From NCBI GenBank assembly GCA_003996215.1, contig QJPP01007217.1:310001-374000 (forward strand): DNA of 64,000 bases, read 5' to 3'. A program made the translations under genes and the position numbers. This DNA comes from Jaltomata sinuosa (Eukaryota; Streptophyta; Magnoliopsida; Solanales; Solanaceae). Below the pieces are notes generated by a model. It was not told the DNA's origin. It ran no database searches and saw only the letters and a program-made list of their open reading frames with translations. Of this stretch, positions 47,523 to 59,942 are shown in pieces (the stretch's first letter is position 1; the number at the start of each line of letters is the position of its first letter).

Positions 47523-47878
47523 CCACCCCTCCATGTGGATAGCTATTAACATGCATCATCATCATCCATGCATACATGATGATGATGATGTAGATGTGAT
47601 ATGTGTGGGTATTTTTTTACTTTTTTTTTGTATGGATTGAGAGGACTTTGAGATTGCCCCACATTATCTTCTTTAAACTAAAGTTATTTTGTGGTCCAAT
47701 CAAACTTGGTTGCTATATTGGTTGTCCCTTTTTGTATTTTTGTTCTTTTGTTCCATAGGAGTTGGATCTAAATAATACAAAATCATTTTTTAGTATATTA
47801 ATTAATGCAATTATTTGAGGCTCGATAAAATACTAAACTTTCTCTTTCGTAAAAGTCATTTTTACCTAAAAGCTCTAT

Positions 47879-48377
47879 ATAATATATAACTTTTCGGTTT
47901 AACAAACAATCTACTTTTTAAATTTATCAAAATATTTTATTAAGACACTTACATTAAATTCTATTTCAATTGAACACTTTAATTTTTAATAAGTATTACT
48001 ATATAATTAAACACGTTTGGTTCAAATTTTAATTTGTTTTTGCATATGTCTCATTCACTTATTAGGTAGTTAAGTTAACCACATAAAATATGTCCTTTCC
48101 TTTAATTATACGCATTTGCCTCAATAAGCCGTAAAATTCTAGACATTTTCTACTTGTGATTTATGCGTATAATTAAAAATAATAATATAATTTATATGGT
48201 TAATTTAACTATCTAATCGACGAATGAGAGAATGTACAAATCTTTTTTCAAAAATTAAATTAAAAACGTCTAATTGGAACAATTTATTAATAGTTGAGGT
48301 GTTCAATAAAAAAAAACTTAGTTCTATGTATAAATGTTCTGACAAGTTTAAGGAATTGACTATGTATTATGTTACTA
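47879..48377. mobile_element. Long-TIR MITE (TAATACATAGTC family), copy 2
   Basis: The right end GACTATGTATTATGTTAC, the internal TTGAACACTTTAATTTTTAA, ACATAAAATATGTCCTTTCC and AATTATACGCATTTGCC match copy 1 at 37998-38405. The left end is eroded. Confidence 0.65.
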
Positions 48378-48384
48378 TAATTTA

Positions 48385-48860
48385 TGATATGATTTAATTT
48401 TCAAGAACCATAACTTAAAAATGACACGTGTCATTAATTTAATTTAGATTTCAATTATCATAATATCAAGTTTCTTTCTCTTTCGTAAAAGTCGATTTAC
48501 AAAAAAAAGGCTCTATATAGTATTTTTCTTTTTACCTAAAAGAGCAGTTAGTAATCAAGAAAATGAAGACTAAAAAATTGTTGCCTTCCTTTCGGATCAT
48601 GAAACGTCACCTCTTCATATTTTAATCAATAATATTTTTAGGACATATATGGTCCAATTTAAGAGCCATAACTTGAATAACACGTATCATTAATTATTTC
48701 AGGCTTAAATTATAATAATAATACGTTTCTTTCTCTTTCGTGAATAGTTATTTTTACCAGAAAGTTCTTTATAAAACTTTTTTTTAAAACCAAAAAGAGC
48801 AGTTAGTAGTCGAGAAAAAAACGAAAACTTGTCGTCTTCCACGATAAAACAGTTATCAAT
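48385..48860. repeat. Imperfect duplication of about 240 bp
   Basis: Two successive units share GAGCCATAACTTGAATAACA/GAACCATAACTTAAAAATGA, TTTCTTTCTCTTTCGT and AAGAGCAGTTAGTA followed by a GTC/ATC AAGAAAA tail. A third partial unit (CTTTCTCTTTCGTAAAAGTC) lies at about 47838-47870, on the other side of the long-TIR MITE, which suggests that the MITE inserted into a pre-existing tandem array. Confidence 0.7.
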
Positions 48861-50792
48861 CTATTATATTGTGAATATTTATTAGATAAGCTTGCTATTA
48901 AGTAGATAATTTGCAAATAGCTCAGATATCTTTTTCAAAAATTAACCTTACAATAGTTTCTTAAGATTTGCAATTAGGCAGGAAACTTGCAAATTAGCTT
49001 ACGCAGATAACTTGCCGGCAATTTCTAAAAAACCTTGAAGCAATTTCTTTAAACTTATAATCAAGTAAGCAACTTGTAAATAGTTCAAATAAATTATTCA
49101 CCAATAACTTTTGAAAAGTATCGTGATAATTTTTTTTATATCCTCCTCGCCCAATACGGTCAAATAAATCGGGGGAGGAGGATATAAAAAAAAAATTGTC
49201 CTTTATCACCAAAAAAATTATATCCTTTTATCTTATATTTTCATTTATCATTTCATTAACAAAAACTTCTTTCTAATTTCATTAATGGACCAGAAATCGT
49301 CACTACCTAGTCTTTTTTCTAGAATATTTTCAAGATATGGTTCAGTAGTCATGTCCCATAACAAGAATAACGTATTCGATGAATTTTGAGCTGCTATTAA
49401 TATGACATTTCTTATTTTATATTTAACAAAAGGTAAAATGATTTATTTTTTTATAAAAGTTGTAATAATCGAACCAATTATAGTGCAAAACGTAACAACA
49501 ACTAAAAAAACTTTTACTATTTTTGTTCTCTTTTTCGTAGTGCTCCATGCTAAAAATTCCATGTGAATAACATGCAGTATAACTATGATGTTACGTTGCA
49601 CCAATAAGAAAAGAAACATATATAGACTAGTCATGAGTATCCAAATTATATTAACAACTGAACATTTTATCTCATAATCCAACAGAAACCAAATGAGAAA
49701 TTTATTTATTATTTTTTTTGTGAAGAAAATTAGTTGTAAATGGTTGTTGAAATAAATCAGTAAACAGCAAAACTGAGCTGGAAGGTCAATTGCTTACGAA
49801 TAAATTTTTAGACAGGGTGGAAAAAAGAATATTTACCTAAAAAGAATGATTGAAGTGGTTACATATTCAATAAAGAATTTGATTATGTCCGAATTATATA
49901 GTCATTAAAAATATTGAGTTCAGATGATAACGTAAAGTGAATCCGCTCCTGAGTCCTGACTCAAAATATTATATAATACTAATCGAATTTACCGTCCAAT
50001 ATTTTATAGTTATTTTAATAAATCTCTTAATATATGTATATATGATATGAACAAAGATATTGAATTCCCATAAACTAATAATATTATTACTCAAGATCGG
50101 CCAATATTTTGATATAATTAATGTGATAATTTTTAGCTATAATATACTTTCTTCATCTCATATTAGTCATCAATATTCATAATAATGTCTCTCCCAAAGT
50201 ATTTGTCGATTTACAAAATCAAAAGATAATTGATTAACTTTTTTTCTATTTTATCCTTAAAATTAATTGTTTTTGAAAGTAACAATATTTATTATATTGA
50301 AAAGAGTTAAGGATAAATTAGTAAAAATGCTGTTATTTATTATAATTTCTTAAAAAACAATATGTGAAAGAAAAATATGACAACTACCAATATAGGAAGG
50401 TGAGAATATATAGTTTGATAACACTAGTACTATGATATGTATAATTTTCGAGCTATATTTGACACCCCTACGTATAACTGAGTTGGGAGGTCAATTGCTT
50501 ACAAATAAATTTTTACAGAGTGGAAAAAAGAATATTTACCTAAAAAGAATGATTGAAGTGGGTTACATAATCGATAAAGAATCTGATTATGTTCGAATTA
50601 TATAATAGGTGTTATATTATTTAATTACAGTATAAGATTTGTATTATATACTCAATCATTGGCAAGTTGAACGTATTTTCTTCTTCTCTACATAATATAT
50701 AACAGCCAACATATCATGAGGACTGATGAACAAGTGCCACTATTTTTTTCCTGAATATGCGGATCAAAGATCTATATAATAATTGAAATAAG

Positions 50793-50798
<6 letters not shown>

Positions 50799-50825
<27 letters not shown>
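50799..50825. repeat. (AT)n microsatellite
   Basis: About 13 perfect AT/TA dinucleotide repeats, directly followed by the CAC-rich degenerate repeat. Confidence 0.9.
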
Positions 50826-50827
50826 CA

Positions 50828-51045
50828 CTATTGACGATCACCACCACCAACCACCATATTATATCGTCAATCACCATAATCATTCATCATATCATTTATC
50901 ACAATTATATGCAGCTACCCCCATAAATAACCATAGTTAGTCATTATTGTCAACCACCATCACCATTAATTACTATATGCTATCACCACCGTCAACCAAC
51001 AAGTATCCCCCATAGACATCCATAATCACCACCAATTGTCATATA
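50828..51045. repeat. Degenerate CACCA/CATCA-rich block
   Basis: Irregular repetition of CACCAC, CAACCACCAT and ATCACCA words over about 220 bp with strong strand asymmetry (C without G). No open frame of note. Confidence 0.65.
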
Positions 51046-51140
51046 ATTTTTTAAAAATATTTTATTGATATAGTATTATACTAATTTATAGTATTTTATT
51101 TTTATTAATATTATTAAGTAAAGAGAAGTTTTATATATTC

Positions 51141-51220
51141 AGATGTTGAGAAAATAAACAGTCTTAATTATTTAGTATTCAGATGTTGAGAAAATAAACA
51201 GTCTTAATTATTTAGTATTC
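51141..51220. repeat. Exact 40-bp tandem duplication
   Basis: AGATGTTGAGAAAATAAACA plus GTCTTAATTATTTAGTATTC occurs twice with no difference, at 51141-51180 and 51181-51220. Confidence 0.95.
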
Positions 51221-53337
51221 AAATCTTAATATAACATCTTAATATTCAAATGCGTATTGAAATTCATACGTCTAAATCTTAAAGCACATTTTAATATTAA
51301 GATGTATATTCAAATTCTGAAATCTTAAACTTAACAAACAAAAATAGGCCTTAAACACCTAATCTTGAAGTCCAAGTATTAATTGACTATATATACAAAG
51401 CTTATTTCTGTTAATTGCTGGTCACTCAATTAAGCCAAAAAGTAAGCAAAAACCCCCCAATTTATTTTCCTCTTTCAATAACAAGTTTTTTCTTTTTATA
51501 TATAAATTTCCCGGTTTCAATTATTTATTTATTTAAGACCAATTTGCCACACAGACCATTGATTTATATTTGCGTGACTTTGTGCTATTGCTTTTCCTTC
51601 AAACATAAGTAATTAGTATAAGTTGATGTTTTTTTGGTTCCATTTTGATATTTGTAATGGAGCGTGAGCACGTTGTAGAGTCTATTTCTGGGGCGGCGCT
51701 TAATTCCAATAAGAATTTTTTTTCATTCACAAGACTTGAATTCGAGACCTTTGATTAAGGCTGAAAGATCCCAATTCCCAACCATCTCAACACAATTCAT
51801 TTTGATTTTAAAATGAGTTTATGGGTTTTATCTTTTAATATTCTTGGTAGAGTACGTATGAGTTTATTATGGTTGTTATCTTATAAATAAAGAGTGATTT
51901 GCTGTTGCATGAAATGTGAACTGAATTAAATGAGTAGATTGAATCTCTTTAAACACTTAGCAAATTGAAGAATAATTTCCCATGGATTCTGCACGATACT
52001 CGGAAATTGGCTGATTAAACTATACTCTATATGACATTTTTTCTATATTATACATTTATGGGCATATGACCATTATTGTTAAAGCCTTTTAAATATCTAT
52101 CTCATGTGTTACATTGGTACGCATGCAAGGCTGAGCTATTTTTGTTCGAGAAAAATTACACCGTGTAAATAGGTTAAATTTATAATATATATTGAACTTT
52201 CTTAATAAAAATTCTTACATTTTATTTTTTTATATTTTAAATTTCTTAGTAAAAATTATAACTTCATCATTCTATGTGAGTGTACAACTCTACATATGCC
52301 TCCTCACCAAAATATTGATTTTATAATGTAATGTTTTTCTAAGAAAATGTAGAGTATTTTTGTGCTAAACAAAACCACCCAGAGAGGATTGAACTTTTTT
52401 TCTTAATTAATGAAGCAGAGAATTAGGAAATTAAAAAGAATAAGTGGAGGGAGACTAGTTCAAAGACCTGCAAAAATATTGTCCTAGAGAAAGAGGGTAT
52501 ATTCTCATGAAAAATCTATGATAAGAGTTATGTGAATTAAAATGTGCAGAATCTTTATTTTTTAAGAAAGAGAAATTACAAATATTCGATATTTAATAAA
52601 TATTTAATTTTTTTAAATTTTTTTTCTAAAAGAACAACTCTTATCCTAATAGAGACTGGATGGTCACCAATTCACCATTAATTAAGTTGCTTACAATAGA
52701 CGGCATCAGAAAAGGGCAAAATTGTATATAGTAAGTACACATTTCGATTCAATATGTATTAATCACGTTTGATATAGTTATTTGATCGGAAAATAATATC
52801 GAGATAAAATGTAGGATGATTTTATTAAATTGAAATTTTTTATTCTGGTATATAAAAGTAATTTCGGATAATTTATATCACAATTTTGATACTACTTTTA
52901 TCTCATATTAAAATAATGCTAATTGATATGGCATAAAAGGTAATAATTTCGAGATTAGCTAATCCTCAAATGAAGCAACGAAATGACAGATTTCTGTTAT
53001 CAACTCTAATATGAGAAAGACAATTCTAAAGAATGGGACTACTCCCGTAGGCGATAAGCTCACATTCGGCTCCGTTGAATTCGTAGCATATAATATTTCT
53101 TAATAGTTCTTGGCATATGGTGTATCGTTTTAATTCATTCAGCTTGTAAGCTATGCAACTACAATAGCAGGAATTCGTGTAGATAAGTTAATATTCTTAT
53201 AATGTATACTATACGTTGTATCTCTTTGACTTTTTTGAGTGGTTACTTCTTTATATTTCAAATTTCTTTTGTGAACTTGGCTACGAAACTGATGTCTCAG
53301 TACAATATAAATTATGACGGAAGGAGTGCCTATTATT

Positions 53338-54830
53338 CGAGAAATTTTTCTCGATCACTAAATCTTTTATTATTTGGTACTCAATCTAACTAATTCAAAT
53401 TTGCGTTGATCCGTAATTAAATGTTGAGAAATCTAACACATGTAAGGTGGTTGTGGTCACTACTAATTAATCTATTGATCATGAAATGCTAGCTATTAAT
53501 TGCTTTACCAAATAACTCCAACCAAACACTTTGTTACGTCCTAACCACTACAAAATCCTATATAATATAGTAGTAAGTTATTAACTTTTAATATATGTTC
53601 TTTTCATTCCTTTTTGATTGTACCCTTAATTATAACAAATGTAATCTTGCCTAAGTGAGGAAGACCCACATGCATCTCTCACGAGGCACAAAGACAACAA
53701 CCTTACATTTTGATATGTTTCACATGCATGAAAATGTCATAGAAAAAGTTTATATATATGCCTTTTTATCCTCTCCAGCTTTTTGAAAGTGATTTACAGC
53801 TTATAGGTTCTTTTATCCTCTTAAATAGGAACCCCCCCCCCCACATATATATATATATATACTCCCAAGTTATATTGATATGTTTCTGACTTTCCGTTAA
53901 CCCATATGTTATATTCAAGATCTATCTATGTCCCCATATCATTTGAAGTTTTGAACAAATATTAATATGTTTTCGACTTTTTGTGAATCAATATGTTATA
54001 TTCGAAATCTATCTATGTCCCTGTATAATTTGAAGTCCTGAACAAATATTAATATGTTTCTGACTTTCCATGAACCAATATGTCATATTCAAGATCCGCC
54101 TTTGTCCCCGTATAATCTAATAATGCTAGAAGATGAAGAGAGAGGCACGAGCTATAGTAACCATATACTATATGGTATTAGATGGAATACACAACTAACA
54201 TACAATTAACCCCAATCTCAAATAAGTTGAGATGATGGATTATCTATTAATCGAGAAATTTTTCTCGATCTCTAACTTTTTTATTATCCAGTACTCAAAA
54301 TTCACTAATCTAACTAACTCAAATTCGCAAAATGCAGAGAAATCTAACACATGTTGGGTGGTTGTGGTCACTAGTCTATTGATCATGAAATGTTATTAAT
54401 TGCTTTACCAAATCACTCCAACCAAACCCTTTGGTACGTACTCCTGAATTTTCTTTTGGAGAGAGATGAAAACCACAAAGGATGTTCCCGACTATTAATT
54501 ACTCTTCGATACAGAAACAAATTCAAAATTTGAAATTTATATATTTTCATGCTAATTAATTAATATAGTAATAATAAAATTTAAAATCAAATATTTATAA
54601 ATATTTAATAAATTACTTAATAGATGTAAGGTTTAAACAAATATTAATATGTTACTAACTTTCTGAAAACTCATATATTATACTCAAGATTCACGTATAT
54701 ATGTTCCCGGCCTTTATAATTTAATAATAACATGTACAATATTGTGATAGTCATATATATGGTATTAGACGGAATACACAACTAAAATACAATTAACATC
54801 AATCTCAAATAAGTTGTAACGATGGATTAT
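53338..54830. repeat. Diverged segmental duplication and an 87-bp tandem array
   Basis: Block 53338-53545 (CGAGAAATTTTTCTCGATCA, AATCTAACACATGTAAGG, ATTGATCATGAAATGCTAG) recurs at 54250-54445 in the same orientation. Block 54162-54242 (GGTATTAGATGGAATACACA) recurs at 54752-54829. Between them, three units of 86-88 bp starting near 53881, 53969 and 54055 (TGTTTCTGAC, TCTATCTATGTCCC) form an array, with a fourth diverged unit near 54649. A C11 run and an AT run (53832-53860) precede the array. Confidence 0.8.
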
Positions 54831-56196
54831 AAAAATCATCATTCATACCATTTCTATTAAGACCGTTTCAATCTAATATTATAAGAATCAATAGCAATTT
54901 TATAGTGTACATTTCCGACATTAATCAATGTTTAAAATTCTTAACATAATTTTCAATTTTATTTTCCAAGCATGAATTTTTTGCCTTTTAAAATTTAAAT
55001 ATATTTGGAGGTTGATTTTCCCAAGTTTAAAAATTTTAAAGTATCACACTAAAAGTTTTTTAGCCGAATACATTGTTCGTTTTAATGAAGACCAGTATCA
55101 TTAATTATAAGTATACTAGAATTTATAGCTTTTTCTGTTGAACTATGTAGGTTATAAATTGTAATTATGGCTTTTATTATCATATATATATTATATAAAA
55201 ATTAGCCCCTTAAGTAAGAACATGCAAGATGCACAAGGATTTATCAAAATCCAAACGGTTATTTTTATGGGGTATTTACTTCAGAATTAATTGGAAATCG
55301 ATAATTTCATTAATAGTATGGCTTTTCCAATAATAGGAGTAATATTTATATGTAACGTTCAAAAATAATAATGAATAAATCCGTTGAGAAGCCTAAAAAT
55401 ATAAATGCTTAGAAAAAACGTAAGTAATAATTTAAATGCAAGGTAATTTATTATGCTGGCATAAATGCGAAAAATGCTATTCGAAAATATTATTTAATTC
55501 CTTTCATTAATTTAGCAAAAGGTCATAAAAAGATGATCAAAATTATAATGATTCAGTTCATGCAAAAACTGAACTTTGCTTTGCAAAATAATATTTTTTT
55601 ACCAAATGCTAACAAAAATGGTTAGATTTTTTTAGTACTAAACTTCACGAAATAAAAGTTCAATACGCATTCATACCCTTCTTATAGAAATAGAAAAAAA
55701 AAATCTTTTTCCCTTGCAATTCTTGGCGTTTGCATGATTTCTTTTATTTTTTATTTTTATTCTTTGCAATTTTTGAGTTTTTTTTTTAAAACGAAATGCG
55801 CCCCTTAATTGAAATGAAGTAGAAAATAAACTTGACAATCGGAACATGAAAGTTGAATTCGAACCTATTATTTTGGAGATTCTACCGTGTAAATATTTAT
55901 CCACATTTGATGTTTATATCAAATTAACCAATTTAATTTTAATAGTTGAAAATATATTAAGAATTTGCATTGAAGTGATAAATATACGTAGCGTTTGAAC
56001 ATAGATTTTGAAAGTAAATTTCAAAAATTTATTTTTATATATCTGTTTGACCATAAAATTTGATTCTTCAAATATTTTCAGGTCATTTTTTTTGAAAATT
56101 TAGCCACTCACAAAACTTTTAATATTTTTCAAGCAAAATGCATGTCAAATTGACAGAACATAACGACCAAACGGGAGCAAAGCTACATATTTTGTA

Positions 56197-56421
56197 CTCC
56201 TTTTGATTTAATTTGTTTGATCTATTTTGACTTAATACAGAGTTTAAGAAAATAAATAAAATTTTGAATCTTTTGATCTTAAATTAAAAATATGATAAAT
56301 TTACCAAAATATTCTATAATCTTGTGGTTTTAAACATAACATATGAAAAAATTAAAATTGAAGAGTTGCTAAAAAAAAAAAAATTAAAAAAAATAGGTCA
56401 AACAAATTAAAACAGAGAGAA
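56197..56421. mobile_element. Stowaway MITE
   Basis: The left end CTCCTTTTGATTTAATTTGT and the complement of the right end TTCTCTCTGTTTTAATTTGT are inverted. TA flanks it at 56195-56196 and 56422-56423. Confidence 0.8.
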
Positions 56422-56791
56422 TATTCGTAACACCATAGACTATTTTTTTCAACTTTGTTGACAAAAGTGCAATAAATCTGTGTTGAATTCCCTAAGCTAG
56501 TTTCCAAACAAGTAGAATTACGAGTAGTAATAGTTTTTCCAGACTAATTTGGAATGTGTCAATTCCTATTGGATCAAAATGAATCTACCACCACACCTAA
56601 TAGGCTATAACAAAAAAGAGAGAGAAAACAAATATTTACCACACAAACTAAAGAATCAAAACAGGTACCATAATTGATTGATGTCTCCAAATGTTGACAA
56701 ATCCAACAACAACACCATAACGTGGGTGGGTCCCATCCCCTCCCTTTCCTCTTGGGCCCCACAATCCAACCATATTCTATCAAAAAAGTTA

Positions 56792-57012
56792 CTTCCTCCG
56801 TTTTAATTTATATGATGAGATTTGATTGGACACGACATATAAAAAATATGACAAGACTTTTGAAATTTGTGGTCTAAAATAAATTACAGTTATTTATATG
56901 CTATAAATCATTCAATTAAGAGTAAAATTAAATTATAACTAAATATAAAAATGTGTCATTTTTTTAGACTAACTAAAACGAAAATGAGTCATATAAATTG
57001 AGAAAGAGGAAC
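56792..57012. mobile_element. Stowaway MITE
   Basis: The left end CTTCCTCCGTTTTAATTTAT and the complement of the right end GTTCCTCTTTCTCAATTTAT are inverted. A TA precedes the left end (56790-56791). The right boundary is approximate, within 3 bp. Confidence 0.75.
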
Positions 57013-57252
57013 TTTACGAGATAAGGTGGAATATCTGAGATTAAGTTTGGTATTGAATTTATATCATATTTAGTTGATGGTAAAAAGTTTATTCGATGAT
57101 TAATTTATATTGTCAACCAAACATAAAATAAATATAATATCAAACTTAATCTCATTCAACATGAGATTATCTTATTTCACCTTCCATATAAAATAAATTA
57201 ATCTACTAATTATAATCTCAAAATAATTTAATCTACATATCAAATGACTCCT
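57004..57252. mobile_element. AT-rich MITE, second copy of the 28580-28834 family
   Basis: Contains GAGATAAGGTGGAATATCTG at the left and, inverted, ACATGAGATTATCTTATTTC, then AAAATAATTTAATCTACATA at the right. Internal TGTCAACCAAACATAAAATA. It lies end to end with the preceding Stowaway. Confidence 0.55.
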
Positions 57253-58678
57253 AAACTTTTTTTTATCTTCACTAATATTTAGAATTCACGTTAAGATTCG
57301 AATAAAAGAAAAAGGTAAATCATTCTCAATCGTAAATAATGTCATTCCCAAAAATCTAATATGAGATGCTTGATTAATAAAAGGAGTAATTATCGTTCTA
57401 CCACAATTATGGGATAAGTATTACTAAAAGGAAGGCACCAGCATTTAGGTCTTATGGTCCATCAAACACCAACGTGTCCTCTCAATTTTTTTTTAAAAAA
57501 TTTCTGTCACTTTCTTGATATTGTACAGTTGGCCATTTCCTTATGGACCACATATGCACCTCTTATTTAATTAATCATATATTTTTAATCTGAAATTAAC
57601 TTAATGTCTGACTAAAAAGATTTTGGAATCTCATTATTTAATATGTTTTGTTAAGAGTTGAAACAAGGGAAGGAAAAGGTATTAGTACTTAGGTGGCGTC
57701 TCAGTCAATTTTTTTGAATAATTCAACCAAACATTAGGAAAGAACCTTCTTGTAATTTTCAACTAACTCACATCATTTTCTTCTAGTGTAAGAAAATATT
57801 TTATTTTTCTAGCTTTTTCATTTTTATTTGTCTAGATTTAACAAATATAATCAAATACTTAGTATTTATGGTTGATTGCGACCTTTTCAAATACTTATCT
57901 CTAGAAAAGTTATGTTATTGTGTATTATAAGATTTACTTTTATGTGATCTTTTAGTATGAAAATTTTATCGTAGCGATTACATCTTAATTCATGCAAAAA
58001 GATGTTATTTTTTTATTTTGAATTTTTTTCACATAAAAAAGGATGTTGAGGGTAGCACATACTATGTTTAAAACAAAAGTTGGAAAGCAATTATTTCTAT
58101 AATCCCTTTAAGAAATATTTCCATGGTTGATTTAATGCAATAATTACAAATTAAATGAAGTGTTTAAATTAATACAAGGAATTTAAGAGTTAATTATCCT
58201 ATTTGTTTAATTTAGAATGCTGAAAAATTTAAGAAAATTATAATAATGGAAGATATAAAATCTCGAAAACCTTCTTCCTATTATTACATTACAATAAATT
58301 TAAGAGGTCGTTATAGATTTTGTCTAACCCAACAAATAATATAATATACTAATTGGCGAAACACATCGATAATTCTTTAATTTGATAGTAAATTTTATTT
58401 AAATATTTAAATTATTATATTTTTCAATTATACATGTCAGCTTAAATTGAGACATAATAGTATTCAAATACATCTAAATAAAATTTACTGATAAATTTAA
58501 GGATGGTCGATATATATTTCACTAATTAAATTACATAATCTAAGACACAATAATGTTGAAGTGACATGCATGTGCATATATTGGTCTATTATTTGTGCAG
58601 TATATGTACATAAATCTTCATGATGGCCTATGTGCATCCACCCCATCAACAGCTGGCCATTATTGAGGGAAATTTTCT

Positions 58679-58691
58679 CTTTATATATAAG
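58679..58691 (+). promoter_or_regulatory. TATA box of the DUF1685 gene
   Basis: CTTTATATATAAGC lies about 75 bp upstream of the start codon and is followed by a leader containing CTTACAGAGAGAAAAAGAGG. Confidence 0.65.
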
Positions 58692-58760
58692 CTGAGTCTT
58701 CCTTTCTTAAATCATTACTCTTACAGAGAGAAAAAGAGGACTCAAAGAGTGCAAGAAAAA

Positions 58761-59942
58761 ATGGAAACTTTCTCTCATCTACCATCAACAAGATCTAGAT
58801 CTTATGAAAGCTTCTTCAATGATGGTGTTGGGCCGATACCAGAGGTAGTGGAAGAAGATCAAATGGAGGAGATTTCTTGGATTCCACAAGAGGAAAATGA
58901 GAATACCAAAACCCCACAGAATGGTTGGTTCAAGAATGTTGAGGAGCCATGGCTTAATAGTAGATCCCAGAAGAAGAAAAATCAAGTCTTTCTTGAAGGG
59001 TATGTAGAAAATTCAGATGAGGATGAACTAGGGAGGACAAAGAGTTTGAATGATGATGATTTGGAGGAGCTTAAGGGGTGTTTGGATCTTGGTTTTGGGT
59101 TTAGTTATGATGAAATTCCTGAACTTTGTAACACTTTACCAGCTCTTGAACTTTGCTATTCCATGAGCCAAAAGTACCTTGATGAACAGCAGAAGTGTAC
59201 AGATGCTATGTCTGATACTGGTTCATCAGGATCTGGTCATGTTGCCAATTGGAAGATCTCAAGTCCTGGTAAGTTTTAATTCTGGAAACCCCCCTTTAAA
59301 TCTCTGTTGAATCTGTTCATAATTCTTGAAAAGGGCTTATGAGAATCTTGAAATGAAATGACTTCTATAGTTATTGGTTGATTTGTTTGTTGAATCTCAT
59401 CTGTCAGTGGGAACATGTGAAAAGAGTTCTTTTTCTAGTTAGATTGATGTGTATAATGGAATTACTAGATAAAATTTTGTAAAGAAAAGGTGCACTGTCT
59501 TTGGAATCATTTTCTGTATACTCTTTGTTCCTTACTTTAGCTTTTTCTGTGTGGCCTGATCATCAACTTTCTTGAACAAAAGCCTAAAACCCAAAAGGAG
59601 AAAATGAAAAAAAGAATCATCTTTTTGTTGTGTGTTTCTTGTTTTTTGTTTGTTGGGGATGCAAGGGATCATCAAAATGTTCAAATTTCTAATGGAATGT
59701 TTGGTTTCTTCTGGCCTTTTGAAGACCTCAAATTCCTTGGAGTACTAGAATGTCACTCAATTTTATCAATTTGTTGCTCAATTGTCATTGTTTCTTGAAC
59801 ATAGTGGTTCACCTTCTTTACTAATTCATGGCACTAATCTTCAAACATTTTGTCTACCTCAGGTGATGATCCTGAAGATGTCAAAGCAAGGCTGAAATAC
59901 TGGGCTCAAGCTGTCGCGTGCACGGTTAAGTTGTGTAACTAG
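58761..59942 (+). CDS. DUF1685 family protein
   Basis: Two exons, 58761-59268 and 59863-59942, joined by a 594-bp GT-AG intron, encode 195 aa. The family is plant-specific and its biochemical function is not established. The N-terminus (residues 1-95) is polar, acidic and probably disordered (for example EVVEEDQMEEISW at 28-40, with KKKNQ at 71-75). The conserved core is SLNDDDLEELKGCLDLGFGF (95-114), followed by SYDEIPELCNTLPALELCYS (115-134). The C-terminal conserved helix is DPEDVKARLKYWAQAVACTV (172-191). There is no signal peptide or membrane segment. An earlier in-frame ATG exists (58620), but the ATG at 58761 lies after the TATA box and leader and fits the family start. The assignment rests on recognising the core motifs. 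Confidence 0.88.

Larger units (their letters stand above)
40237..58680. other. 18.5-kb gene desert with repeats
   Basis: AT-rich throughout, with no exon chain that I can support on either strand. The first 1.2 kb has balanced composition and includes a minus-strand open stretch (40540-40731, reading MKALPLIGKANSGTLQ) that I do not recognise. The rest holds Stowaway and other MITEs, a composite repeat island (45.67-47.15 kb), ACGT-core motifs (47.23-47.36 kb), local duplications (45.8, 46.65, 48.4-48.9, 51.14 and 53.3-54.8 kb) and simple repeats (50.8 and 53.83 kb). Stretches not named separately show nothing beyond decayed AT-rich sequence. Confidence 0.6.

Noticed and set aside
59604..59798. 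Open frame starting MKKRIIFLLCVSCFLFVG that resembles a signal peptide
   Set aside because: It lies wholly inside the DUF1685 intron, whose two splice sites join conserved exons in phase; the hydrophobic stretch reflects T-rich intron sequence.
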